From an uncultured Flavobacteriaceae bacterium (GTDB taxonomy: Bacteria; Bacteroidota; Bacteroidia; Flavobacteriales; Flavobacteriaceae), in assembly GCA_943789365.1 (NCBI GenBank), contig CALSTV010000001.1, forward strand, positions 930,001-994,000: DNA of 64,000 nucleotides, read 5' to 3'. Each line of letters starts with the position of its first letter. Position 1 is the stretch's first letter. Both the position numbers and the translations under genes were made by a program. Positions 55,136-64,000 of the stretch are shown one piece after another. The notes under the pieces are model-generated. The model was not told the DNA's origin and ran no database searches. It worked only from the letters and a program-made list of their open reading frames with translations.

Positions 55136-55999
55136 TTAGAGTTCGAAGAAAGTATCTACATTCCCCTTTCCTTTCAAGTAGCCCAAAGAAACTAAGAAAG
55201 CATCCATCTTTTTAACGGTGTCTATAAAATACGCACCTTTATTAAAGAACGAATGAGGCTGACCTTCATACAAATGCAAGTCAATTCTGCTCCCTACTTC
55301 TTTCATCTTTTTTTCGTATTCTTTAGAAGATGCTACCGATGTAGTTTTGTCTTTGGTTCCAAAAAACACAATAGTTGGTGGTGCTCCTTTTGTGATGTTA
55401 TGCAAAGGAGATATTTCATCTACACGTCCTTCAATGGCTCTATAGCCGTAGCCGTTTTTACTGTTGTCATATACTGGATTAAATAACACCAAGGCATTGG
55501 GAACTGGGTTAACAGATAAGTCATCATTTGCATCATTTAAACCTTTTATATTACCACAAACTGCTGCCAAATGGCCTCCAGCAGAACCTCCACCCGAGGC
55601 TATCATATGAGGGTTGATTGAAAGTTCTTTTGCATGCTTTCGTACATACCTCATGGCAGATTTGGCATCGTTAGCCGCTTCAAATGGAGTCGTACCATGT
55701 ACATTTTTTATTCTATACACTACAGAAATGGCAATCATTCCTCTGGAAGCTAAATACTGTGACTGACGTTGAAATGCTTTGTAATTTCCTCCATTCCAAC
55801 CACCTCCGTGGTAAAACACCATACAATTGTAAGTTTTTGAAGCATCGAAATCTGTGGGTCTATATACCTTCAAATCTAACTGAATGGTATCAATCACTTT
55901 ATAGGTAATTGATTCAGGCATTATATTCTGTGTACTCTTTTGTCCAAATACTGCAATAGACAATACACAAAAACTTAAGATTAAAAATTGCTTTTTCAT
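55136..55999 (-). CDS. Secreted alpha/beta-hydrolase esterase (HSL/BD-FAE-like)
   Basis: 287 residues with a signal peptide (1-20, ending AVFGQ). Oxyanion motif YHGGGWNGG, nucleophile Ser139 in SGGGSAGGH, Asp217 in FFGTKDKTT and His249 in GQPHSFF complete the triad. Relatives act on acetyl or feruloyl esters of xylan and other glycans. It follows a sulfatase gene by 2 bases. Together with the SASA esterase it suggests that the PUL substrate carries acyl groups. Specificity is not determined. Confidence 0.88.
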   Translation of the reverse strand: MKKQFLILSFCVLSIAVFGQKSTQNIMPESITYKVIDTIQLDLKVYRPTDFDASKTYNCMVFYHGGGWNGGNYKAFQRQSQYLASRGMIAISVVYRIKNVHGTTPFEAANDAKSAMRYVRKHAKELSINPHMIASGGGSAGGHLAAVCGNIKGLNDANDDLSVNPVPNALVLFNPVYDNSKNGYGYRAIEGRVDEISPLHNITKGAPPTIVFFGTKDKTTSVASSKEYEKKMKEVGSRIDLHLYEGQPHSFFNKGAYFIDTVKKMDAFLVSLGYLKGKGNVDTFFEL

Positions 56000-56001
56000 A
56001 C

Positions 56002-57426
56002 TTATTTTTTCTTTTTAGGTTTTTTAACAAATGCATTGATACCTTTCCTCCAATCTTTAACCTTCTTTAGGAGCTCATTGGCTTTCTCAGGATTACTTTC
56101 AGCCAAGTTATGCATTTCAGATGGGTCTTTAGCAATATTGTAAAGTTCTACATATCCCTCCTCATAAAAATCGAGCAGTTTGTAATCTCCAACACGCACT
56201 GCGGTGTTCGATCGGTCTCCTGTGCTTGTAGGTCTTGGCACTGGGGAATGCCAAAATATTTCTCTGTCTTTATCTTTGTCTTTTTTCCCTTGTAAGGTTT
56301 TCATAAAACTCTTTCCGTCTAGATGCTGTTTTTGCTCTAAGGGAAGCTTGTTCATCTCCAACAAAGTTGGAAAGTAATCTGTTCCTGTGATTACTTTATT
56401 GGTAGTACCAGATTTGGTCACTCCTGGCCACTTTACAAAAACGGGTACGCGAATACCTCCTTCATAATTATGTCCTTTTCCAGCTCTTAATGGCAAGTTT
56501 GAGGTTGCCAATCCACGTTTATTACCTCTATTCGACAAACCTCCATGATCTGAAGTAAATACGATGATGGTATTGTCGTCCAAATGCAATTCTTCTAAAA
56601 CCTTAGTAATTGCCCCAAAGCTTTCATCCATACTTTGAATCATACTCGCGTAGGTAGTATTATCTTGGTGCACCTTGGTTTCGCCTGTATCCCCTATTCT
56701 AATATAGTCGGAACCCTTTGGTGGATTTTTATCTAATTTTGCTTGATATTTTGCTTTGTATGCTTCTTTTCCTTCAAAAGGTGTATGCACACCGTAGTGA
56801 CTTACATAAGCAAAGAAAGGTTCGTCTTTATGAGATTTGATAAACTCCACCGTTTTTCTAGTGATATGATCTGTAAGGTAATCACCTTCCTGAGCATCAT
56901 CTAAGTGTAAAATTGCCTTTTCCTTACCATTCCCGTTCTTTGGGTTTTTCTGCTTGTTATACGGATAAAAGTAACTTTTTGGTGCTCCGGCGTGTCCACC
57001 ACCATAATTGTAGTCAAAACCTTGATCTTCGGGATAGACTTCTGCTCCAGCCAAGTGCCATTTTCCCGCAAAAAACGTGGTATAGCCACCTTTCTTAAAA
57101 GCTTCTGCAATGGTAAATTCAGATTTTTTCAAATGCGATTCGTTTCTTCCTGGGCTCGAATTACGCGCCGGAAATTTTCCGGTTACCATGGCCATACGAG
57201 AGGGTACACAACGAGGATGTGCTGCATAGGCTTGTTCAAAACGCATGCTTTCCATCGCTACTTTGTCAATATTAGGCGTTTCGTAAAATGTACTTCCTCT
57301 ATAACTCAAATCCATCCAACCCAAATCGTCGACCAGAAAGAAGATTACATTTTGTTTTTTGTTTTGACTGTTTACTGATACTGCCGCAAAAGTCAATAGT
57401 ATTAAAAATAACTGTTTTGTTTTCAT
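56002..57426 (-). CDS. Secreted sulfatase (S1 family), CVPSR type
   Basis: 474 residues with a signal peptide (about 1-20). First metal site FLVDDLGWMDL (Asp33-Asp34), formylglycine motif CVPSRMAMVTGK with Cys73, GKWHLAG, second metal site TSDHGGLSNRG. The C-terminus is a basic tail ending KPKKKK. Its start overlaps the stop of the sulfatase gene upstream by one base (TAATG), so the two are translationally coupled. Maturation needs a formylglycine-generating enzyme encoded elsewhere. The substrate position it desulfates is not known. Confidence 0.94.
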   Translation of the reverse strand: MKTKQLFLILLTFAAVSVNSQNKKQNVIFFLVDDLGWMDLSYRGSTFYETPNIDKVAMESMRFEQAYAAHPRCVPSRMAMVTGKFPARNSSPGRNESHLKKSEFTIAEAFKKGGYTTFFAGKWHLAGAEVYPEDQGFDYNYGGGHAGAPKSYFYPYNKQKNPKNGNGKEKAILHLDDAQEGDYLTDHITRKTVEFIKSHKDEPFFAYVSHYGVHTPFEGKEAYKAKYQAKLDKNPPKGSDYIRIGDTGETKVHQDNTTYASMIQSMDESFGAITKVLEELHLDDNTIIVFTSDHGGLSNRGNKRGLATSNLPLRAGKGHNYEGGIRVPVFVKWPGVTKSGTTNKVITGTDYFPTLLEMNKLPLEQKQHLDGKSFMKTLQGKKDKDKDREIFWHSPVPRPTSTGDRSNTAVRVGDYKLLDFYEEGYVELYNIAKDPSEMHNLAESNPEKANELLKKVKDWRKGINAFVKKPKKKK

Positions 57427-59033
57427 TACTTGATGGCTTTATTGATATTCTCTTCACTATAAACACGCTCTACGACCATATCGGTCATGGCACGCATTTC
57501 CTCAAGACTCATATCGTCTTTAAACTCAACTTGTAATTCTTTGATACGTTTTTTCAAGGCAGCAGTAATTTCTTCATACCCAGGTTTCCCGTACAAATTA
57601 TTCATTTCATGCTTGTCATTATCGAGGTCAAACAACTCCCATTCATCCATACTGTAATAGAAATGGATTAGTTTGTAACGATCTGTACGTACTCCATAAT
57701 GCGGTTCAACGTTGTGCCATTTTGGAAATTCGTAATAGTGATAATAAATGGCATCTCGACCCTGCGCTTCAATGTTCGGAGACAACTGATTTTTAAAACT
57801 CGTTCCCTGCATGTCTTTTGGTGTTTCAATACCTGCCAAATCTAATAAGGTAGGTGCAAAATCTATATTCAACAATAGGTTGTCATTCGTCGTACCAGGT
57901 TTAATCATTTCAGGGTAGCTAATCATAAACGGCATTCTAAAGGATTCTTCATACATAAATCGTTTGTCGAACCATCCATGTTCCCCCAAATAGAAACCTT
58001 GATCTGAAGTATATACGATTACCGTATTGTCTAACATATCGTTTGCCTTCAAGTAATCTAACATCTGTCCCACTGCCTTGTCAACACCCGCTACACAGCG
58101 CAAATAATCTTTGATATAAGTTTGGTATTTCCAATTTTTCAATGCTGCTCCTTGCAAGCTATCATGCGGTGTCCAAAACTGACCTTTGTTTCCAAAGGCA
58201 TTGTAAGTATTTAATTCTCTTGGTGTTAATTTTTCTTTTGGGTATACTTTTAAATCTTTACGATTCATATGGTTTTCGATTTCCATCCATTGTTTACTCG
58301 CTGCTTTTCTTCCTTTGTAATCATCGTTAAAGTTGGCAGGGTGCGGCAAGTCTTCCTGAAATAATTTTTGGAATTCGGGTGCTGGTTCCCAAGGTCTATG
58401 TGGCGCCTTGAATTGGTACATCAACATAAAAGGCTTGGTCTTATCACGTCCTTGATCTAACCATTTTATGGCATCGTGGGCTACTTGGGCAGTCGAATGT
58501 CTGGTTTTCTCTACCATTGTATCTTTTCCATTTTCCAGAAATACAGGATTGAAATAAGTACCTTGTCCACCCCAATTGATCATTACTTTCGAATAATCAA
58601 ATCCGGTAGGCGCAGTTCCTAAGTGCCATTTTCCAATGACCGCTGTTTGGTAGCCATTTTTTTGTAATATTTTAGGGAATGTTTGCTGACTTCCATCAAA
58701 ATCGCCTCCTTTTTCATTTTTAAAGAAACGGCTTTCGTGTCCATACTTCCCTGTTAAAATAGCCGCTCTACTTGGTCCACAAATAGAGTTCGTATTGAAG
58801 GTTCTAGTCATCAACATCCCATTTTTTGCAATTCTGTCTATATTGGGTGTCGGAGCTATTTCTGACAACCAATCTTTGTAAGCGCTTATGGCTGCTACGG
58901 CATGGTCATCTGCCATGATGAATAAAATGTTTGGTTTGGTTTCCTCTACTGTTTGTTTATTATCTGAACAGGAATTCATTCCAAATGTTAAAACTAAGCA
59001 TATAATTGCTGTAAATATTGTGTTCGCCTTCAT
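57426..59033 (-). CDS. Sulfatase lipoprotein (S1 family), CGPSR type
   Basis: 535 residues with lipoprotein signal FGMNSC (Cys22). First metal site IMADDHA, formylglycine motif ICGPSRAAILTGKY with Cys85, GKWHLG, and the segment TSDQGFYLGEHGWFDKR, which marks a common branch of marine and gut sulfatases. The active site is complete. It is translationally coupled to the next sulfatase and lies 5 bases after the GH3 gene. The lipid anchor differs from its soluble neighbour, so the two may act in different places. Confidence 0.94.
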   Translation of the reverse strand: MKANTIFTAIICLVLTFGMNSCSDNKQTVEETKPNILFIMADDHAVAAISAYKDWLSEIAPTPNIDRIAKNGMLMTRTFNTNSICGPSRAAILTGKYGHESRFFKNEKGGDFDGSQQTFPKILQKNGYQTAVIGKWHLGTAPTGFDYSKVMINWGGQGTYFNPVFLENGKDTMVEKTRHSTAQVAHDAIKWLDQGRDKTKPFMLMYQFKAPHRPWEPAPEFQKLFQEDLPHPANFNDDYKGRKAASKQWMEIENHMNRKDLKVYPKEKLTPRELNTYNAFGNKGQFWTPHDSLQGAALKNWKYQTYIKDYLRCVAGVDKAVGQMLDYLKANDMLDNTVIVYTSDQGFYLGEHGWFDKRFMYEESFRMPFMISYPEMIKPGTTNDNLLLNIDFAPTLLDLAGIETPKDMQGTSFKNQLSPNIEAQGRDAIYYHYYEFPKWHNVEPHYGVRTDRYKLIHFYYSMDEWELFDLDNDKHEMNNLYGKPGYEEITAALKKRIKELQVEFKDDMSLEEMRAMTDMVVERVYSEENINKAIK

Positions 59034-59038
59034 ATCAA

Positions 59039-61402
59039 TTATAATTTTAATGACAATCTCTCGTCAACTTTTAATTTTGTTGTTTTTAAATGCTTATTTG
59101 CTGAAGAACTACCTGTCATAATTGTAAAGGTCCCTGGCTCTACACAATATTGCATATTGATATCATAAAATGCCAAGCTTTTGTCTGATATTGTGAAGCT
59201 AACGGTCTTAGTCTCCCCTGCTTTTAAATATACTCTTTTGTATCCTTTCAATTCCTTAACAGGTCTTGTAACAGAGCTTACATCATCTCTGATATACATT
59301 TGGACTATTTCTTCTCCAGCTACTTTTCCTGCGTTTGTAACTTCTACAGAAACGGTAATATCTTCACCTGCCGTTTTGTTTTCTTTCGACAACACCGGCA
59401 CACCATATGCATATTTTGTATAACTCAATCCAAATCCAAATGAATACAACGGAGTCATTTTTTCAAAGGCATATTTATGAAACCCGATTGACGGCTTATG
59501 GTTATACACCATCTCTAGTTGCCCAACACTTCTAGCTACGGTAAGTGGTAATTTCCCACTTGGGTTAACGTCTCCAAAAAGCACCTCAGCCACAGCTTGT
59601 CCTCCAAACAGTCCTGGCTCCCACGATTCTACAATGGCAGGCACATTTTGCGCTAACCAAGGTTCAGATATCGGCTTTCCATTTACGAGCACTACAATTA
59701 CAGGAGTACCTGTTTTTTTAATTGCTTTTACAAGGTCTAATTGTTTTCCAGCTAAGTTTAGATATGCTCGTCCCATGTTTTCACCAGCCGTTTTTTCAGG
59801 CCACTTGTAACGCATAGAATTGTCTCCAACCACGACTACTGCATAATCTGCTTTTGAAGCTTGTCTTGCTGCTTCTTTTATTTTTGAAGTTTCTATTTTA
59901 CGAATGTTCTCTCCAGAATCATAGAAAGAAACGTTATAACCTTTTGAACTTCCTACGGCTTTTATTCCTTCATAGATTGTTGTTACATTTTCATCGGGCT
60001 GCACCGCATGCCAATCTCCTAAGATACTTTGATTGTTGGCATTAGGTCCTGTTACAAATACTTTTTTACCATTTCCTTTCGATTTCAATGGCAATACATT
60101 TTTGTTTTTTAACAACACAATCCCTTTTCGTGCACTTTCCAAGGCTGTTTTCTTGTGCTCAGCTGTAAAGATTCTCTCCGGAATTTTCTCCAAATCGACT
60201 TGTCGGTGTTCGAACAAACCTAATTTGAATTTAGCTGTTAAAATCTTAGACACAGCGTCATCAATTCTACTTATTGGTAGTTTCCCTTCATTTACTAAAG
60301 CTACAACGGCTTCAGGAAATTTAACTCCGTGCATATGCATATCCATTCCTGCCGCAACAGATAGCATAGAAGCTTCTTTTAAATCGTGTGCTACATGGTG
60401 TACGGTTTCAATTCTTTCAATGTCCATCCAGTCACTAACATAAAAACCTTGAAAACCCCAATCGTTTCTAAACAAATCGGTCATCAACCAAGAACTCATA
60501 TGACTTGGGATCCCGCTTATTTCATTGTGTGCAGCCATGATCGAATACACACCAGCATCTATCGCCTGTTTATAGGGAGGTAAGTACACTTCTTTCATGG
60601 TTCTTACTGAAACATCGAATGGAGCAGCGTTCAACCCATTTGCAGGTTTTCCACCACCTAACATATGCTTGGCACAGGCAATTACTTTTTTATCTCCTGT
60701 AAAATCTCCTTGTTGGAATCCTTTGATCATTTCTGCTCCCATGTTTCCAACCATAAATGGATCTTCTCCATAGGTTTCACCAACACGTCCCCACCTCGGA
60801 TCTCTTAGTACATCAATATTAGGTGTAAAAGCCCAGTGACTTCCTGTAGCTCTCATCTCCAAAGCGGTTTGTAAACCAACATCATAAGAATAGGCATCTA
60901 CCCAACTCGAAGCTAAGGTTATTGGCGATGGATATACAGTTGTTCCAGATACTAAAGCGTTTCCATGTATGGCATCAATTCCAATCAATACAGGTATCTT
61001 TAGACGTGACTTTGCAGCTAATTCTTGTAATAAATTTGCCTCTTCTGCCGTAAGTACATGTAAGAACGAACCTATTTTCCCTTCAGCACACATTTGAGCA
61101 ACGTCGTCACTAAATAAGCCTTTGTAGAATCCTTGGGCATCGTTGCTATGCAAATCTTCTTCTGAAAGATTTTTTTCAGCTTCACGCATATGATCCAATC
61201 CAACAAATTGATTCATTTGATAGACTTTCTCTTCTAAAGTCATTCTTCCCATTAAGTCTTTTACACGTTCTTCTACAGAGACGCTAGGGTCCAAATAAGT
61301 AGGATTATCTTTGTTTTGATCCGCTGCTTTTTCAGATGAACAGGCAACTGCTGCCAATACTATTGAAACGAAGCCTGTAATTTTTAAAAAGGACATTTTC
61401 AT
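59039..61402 (-). CDS. GH3 beta-glycosidase lipoprotein (BglX-like)
   Basis: 787 residues with lipoprotein signal AAVACS (Cys21). The N-terminal barrel has GIDAIHGNAL, FTPNIDVLRDPRWGRVGETYGEDP, KHMLGGG, and nucleophile Asp324 in YVSDWMDIERI. The C-terminal alpha/beta sandwich and a fibronectin III-like domain (about 680-770) follow. The layout is that of BglX-type beta-glucosidases and beta-xylosidases. With the second GH3 at 31090 the PUL has two exo-acting enzymes of different branches. It lies 15 bases after the fusion gene. Confidence 0.94.
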   Translation of the reverse strand: MKMSFLKITGFVSIVLAAVACSSEKAADQNKDNPTYLDPSVSVEERVKDLMGRMTLEEKVYQMNQFVGLDHMREAEKNLSEEDLHSNDAQGFYKGLFSDDVAQMCAEGKIGSFLHVLTAEEANLLQELAAKSRLKIPVLIGIDAIHGNALVSGTTVYPSPITLASSWVDAYSYDVGLQTALEMRATGSHWAFTPNIDVLRDPRWGRVGETYGEDPFMVGNMGAEMIKGFQQGDFTGDKKVIACAKHMLGGGKPANGLNAAPFDVSVRTMKEVYLPPYKQAIDAGVYSIMAAHNEISGIPSHMSSWLMTDLFRNDWGFQGFYVSDWMDIERIETVHHVAHDLKEASMLSVAAGMDMHMHGVKFPEAVVALVNEGKLPISRIDDAVSKILTAKFKLGLFEHRQVDLEKIPERIFTAEHKKTALESARKGIVLLKNKNVLPLKSKGNGKKVFVTGPNANNQSILGDWHAVQPDENVTTIYEGIKAVGSSKGYNVSFYDSGENIRKIETSKIKEAARQASKADYAVVVVGDNSMRYKWPEKTAGENMGRAYLNLAGKQLDLVKAIKKTGTPVIVVLVNGKPISEPWLAQNVPAIVESWEPGLFGGQAVAEVLFGDVNPSGKLPLTVARSVGQLEMVYNHKPSIGFHKYAFEKMTPLYSFGFGLSYTKYAYGVPVLSKENKTAGEDITVSVEVTNAGKVAGEEIVQMYIRDDVSSVTRPVKELKGYKRVYLKAGETKTVSFTISDKSLAFYDINMQYCVEPGTFTIMTGSSSANKHLKTTKLKVDERLSLKL

Positions 61403-61417
61403 GAGTTCTATTTTTTG

Positions 61418-64000
61418 TTATGATTTTATTACTAATGGTGTATTTGGGTTTTCTATTGCTTTTTTCACAGCTTTAAAGGCTGGTTTTTCTTTTCCGTTTG
61501 CATTAAACATAAACATATGCCTGTTTTTATGCTGTGGCACCCCGTCTACCATTCCCCAGGTATTATAAGTTACTACGCCACTATCTTTTTTCGATAATAA
61601 GATTTTCATAATATTGGAGTAAGCTGCTGCCTGAAGTTCTAGTGCCTCAGCTGTGGCATTTGTATCCCATATTTTATAGTCTATTTCTGTCACGTGAAAA
61701 TCCAAATCATTTTCATGTGCCCAGTCTACTAGATTCGAAAAATAGTCAAGGCTCGTTTTATCTAAAGACACTTCTTCTGTCGATTTAAAATGTGCTTGCC
61801 AACCAAGGCCATCTACTCTGTAGCCTTGCTCTCTAAGATAAAGTATCGTTTTTTTAACACGTTCCCACATCACTGGCTCCATTCCTCCGTGCTGATTGAA
61901 TACCAGGCTCTTTTTTGTCGCGTATTTGTTTGCGATTTCAAATGATTTGGTGATATAAAGTGGTACACCATTTTTATCTAAACCTATTTGAGTCCAAGGA
62001 TTTTGCCAGTCTTTAGTCCCTGGTTTCTCTGCAAACCACTCTCCTTTTCTAGTAACTGTTTCATTGACAACATCCATCCATTTCACAGTTTTATTTTTAT
62101 TGTATCGTTTGCAGGATGCTTTAAGAAATTCGGTGTAGATTTTTTCTAACTCTTCTGGGGTTCTATGATCTGCCGTTGCCCATTTCGAAGCTTGCGGACT
62201 CACAGGACCATGCACACGAACTACGATATCGTTCTTTTTTGCAAATTTCAAATACGCGTCAATTTGCGTCCAATCCCAAACTCCAGGTTCAGGATGTACT
62301 CTCGACTGTTTTGCACAGTTTTCTGGGGTGGTGTAAGTAAATTGCTCTAAAAACAAATCTTCTACAAACGTACCTAACTGACGGTGGTTTAAAGTAGCTC
62401 CTACATAGACACGTGTTGGGTCATATTGTTTTGCAAGCAATTCTTTTATAGAGCCACTAGGTGCATTTTTAGAAACCGACACTTTTGGTTGACTTTGCTG
62501 TGCAAAATACGTCATTGCAAAAGCTTTTAATTCTTTGTGTATGGCTTTATGAGATTCGACTCCAATAAAATTTCTAGTTTCTAATGGATCGTTCACATAA
62601 TCGTACAATTCCTCGTCAATAATATCTCTCGACTTTACCCCGTCAACACTCTTAACATTTGGTTTTAACCAAGCGGTATATCGATACTTTTCTGAACGAA
62701 AACTGTAACCTGTAGTTTTCCCTTTTGCCCATTGACTTACGGCTACATCTTTTATGCTTTTCTTTCTTCCGTCTATCAAAGGCAACAAACTTTTCCCCTC
62801 TAAAATCTCCGGAATTTTCAAGCCAGACAATTCACAAAGGGTTGGAAAGATATCTACAAATTCTGAAGGCGATGTTACTTTTACACCTTTGGCAATACCT
62901 GGCGCATAAATCATAAGTGGAGAACGTGTTGCTTGTTCGAAATTCGAATGTTTGTTCCACATACTATGGTCACCCAAGTGCCATCCATGATCACCCCATA
63001 CAACGATGATGGTGTTTTTATTCAGGTTTTTTTCCTTGAGTTTGTCTACTATCAAACCTACTTGTGTATCCACAAAACTTACACAGGCATAGTACCCATG
63101 AATCAATTCTCTTTGGGTTTTATTATCAATTTTTAGCAAACCATCTTCTCCTATAACATACTCAATTGAAGGGTCTTTATAACTTCTCATCTCACCTGAA
63201 CTATGATAAGCTAAATCGGTTCCGTTTTTTACTTTTTTCTGATATGGGGCAAGGTTGATCTTATCAGCATCGTATAAATCCCAATATTTGTTTGGCGCTA
63301 CAAATGGTAAGTGAGGTCTTTTAAAACCAACAGCTAAGAAAAATGGCTTGTCTGGAGTCTCCGCTAGCGCATCCAATTTCTTAAGTGCATCTAATCCTAT
63401 AGCTCCATCGGTATAAGCAGCATCCGGTACATCACTTCTTTCAAAAGGAGGTTTGTATCTATCTGTTACATATTTGTTGGTGTTTTTCACGCCTTTGCTT
63501 TTTGCTTCGGCAACGAGTTCCGAAACTCTTGCTTTAATTTTTGGGTTTTGGTAATACCCAAGTGCTGGGGAACCGTATTCTTTTGGATATGGTAATTTAT
63601 ATTCTCTTACATAGGGTACCGACCAAGACGGCTCGTCTACGAATTTATCTACACATCTGGGATCGTAAATTTTCCCTGTCCCTGTGGTTATATATCCTTG
63701 TTCTTTAAAATATTGAGGGATCGAAAGAATAGTTGGATTTATGTCACGCATCCGTGTTTTTAAGTCTCGCACTTTCGTGTAGTCTGGACGCATTCCGGTC
63801 ATCAAACTCGCTCTTGAGGGGCCACAAACTGCCTGTTGCGTATGGTTGTTTAAAAATACGGTTGCTTTTGCTCCCAACTTATCTAAATTAGGAGTTATCG
63901 CATAACTATCACCATAACTGCCAAGGGTAGGTTTTAAATCATCAATGGCAATAAATAACACATTGGGCGCTTGTGCTTGTTTTTGTGCTTGCAGGCCTAT
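61418..64000 (-). CDS. Sulfatase-GH10 fusion, 5' end beyond the window
   Basis: 860 residues are visible. The first are IGLQAQKQAQAPN, the likely end of a signal peptide, so only a short N-terminus is missing. Visible residues about 13-500 form a sulfatase of the iduronate-2-sulfatase-like branch: FIAIDDLKPTLG, formylglycine motif VCGPSRASLMTG with Cys59 (63826-63824), and WGDHGWHLGDHSMWNKH. Residues about 520-855 are a GH10 barrel: TTPENCAKQ, RVHGP, acid/base Glu647 in MDVVNETV, nucleophile Glu772 in HVTEIDYK. A linker of about 20 residues joins them. Catalytic residues of both domains are intact. The fusion suggests linked desulfation and backbone cleavage, with a sulfated xylan as the leading substrate. 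Confidence 0.92.
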   Translation of the reverse strand: MGLQAQKQAQAPNVLFIAIDDLKPTLGSYGDSYAITPNLDKLGAKATVFLNNHTQQAVCGPSRASLMTGMRPDYTKVRDLKTRMRDINPTILSIPQYFKEQGYITTGTGKIYDPRCVDKFVDEPSWSVPYVREYKLPYPKEYGSPALGYYQNPKIKARVSELVAEAKSKGVKNTNKYVTDRYKPPFERSDVPDAAYTDGAIGLDALKKLDALAETPDKPFFLAVGFKRPHLPFVAPNKYWDLYDADKINLAPYQKKVKNGTDLAYHSSGEMRSYKDPSIEYVIGEDGLLKIDNKTQRELIHGYYACVSFVDTQVGLIVDKLKEKNLNKNTIIVVWGDHGWHLGDHSMWNKHSNFEQATRSPLMIYAPGIAKGVKVTSPSEFVDIFPTLCELSGLKIPEILEGKSLLPLIDGRKKSIKDVAVSQWAKGKTTGYSFRSEKYRYTAWLKPNVKSVDGVKSRDIIDEELYDYVNDPLETRNFIGVESHKAIHKELKAFAMTYFAQQSQPKVSVSKNAPSGSIKELLAKQYDPTRVYVGATLNHRQLGTFVEDLFLEQFTYTTPENCAKQSRVHPEPGVWDWTQIDAYLKFAKKNDIVVRVHGPVSPQASKWATADHRTPEELEKIYTEFLKASCKRYNKNKTVKWMDVVNETVTRKGEWFAEKPGTKDWQNPWTQIGLDKNGVPLYITKSFEIANKYATKKSLVFNQHGGMEPVMWERVKKTILYLREQGYRVDGLGWQAHFKSTEEVSLDKTSLDYFSNLVDWAHENDLDFHVTEIDYKIWDTNATAEALELQAAAYSNIMKILLSKKDSGVVTYNTWGMVDGVPQHKNRHMFMFNANGKEKPAFKAVKKAIENPNTPLVIKS

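Noticed and set aside
61418-64000. Two separate genes misread as one at the sulfatase-GH10 junction
   Set aside because: There is no stop, start or ribosome-binding site between the domains and the frame is uninterrupted.

Overview
The window is a low-GC chromosomal segment of a Bacteroidota bacterium, almost certainly a marine member of the Flavobacteriaceae. The grounds are TAnnTTTG-type promoters, a short RpoD-type sigma factor, ExbB/ExbD neighbours typical of gliding flavobacteria, type IX secretion (T9SS) C-terminal sorting domains, SusC/SusD proteins and a high density of sulfatases.

Positions 1-29,400 are mostly housekeeping. From the left on the minus strand come an ExbB-membrane protein-ExbD-ExbD proton channel cluster, tRNA-Ser(GGA), and the run pdxA / DUF177 / rpmF / fabH / accB / accC for vitamin B6, ribosome and fatty acid synthesis. 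Next are riboflavin synthase, a DEAD-box helicase, trigger factor, a small holin-like membrane protein, an esterase and pdxJ. A plus-strand envelope block follows: CBS protein, nadK, DUF6089 protein, uppS, bamA, two Skp/OmpH chaperones and murI. After that come rho (minus), a DUF4293 membrane protein, a LuxR-type response regulator with a TPR histidine kinase and an intervening duplicated-domain lipoprotein, rpoD and rpe. Two different 7-bp tandem repeat arrays lie in intergenic DNA.

Positions 29,480-64,000 are a single-strand (minus) polysaccharide utilization locus (PUL) that continues beyond the right edge. In transcription order it holds a sulfatase fused to a GH10 domain, a GH3 lipoprotein, two sulfatases, two carbohydrate-esterase-type hydrolases, another sulfatase, a palindromic MITE-like element, three T9SS-sorted proteins with related N-terminal modules, a GH5 enzyme with a binding module and T9SS tail, a small secreted protein, a hybrid two-component regulator (HTCS), SusC, SusD, a surface glycan-binding lipoprotein, a secreted TIM-barrel protein, a second GH3 and a fifth sulfatase. 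The set suggests capture, de-esterification, desulfation and cleavage of a sulfated, probably acylated beta-linked glycan. The GH10 fusion makes a sulfated xylan the leading but unproven substrate.

Two features suggest decay or an assembly error in the PUL. The HTCS regulator carries an in-frame TAA at codon 41, between an intact signal peptide and an intact remainder. The T9SS protein at 50,972-52,168 has lost a usable start and most of its signal peptide, close to the MITE-like element. The most novel-looking items are the sulfatase-GH10 fusion with an atypical GH10 active-site surround, and the paralogous T9SS modules sharing an LGWVKA motif.
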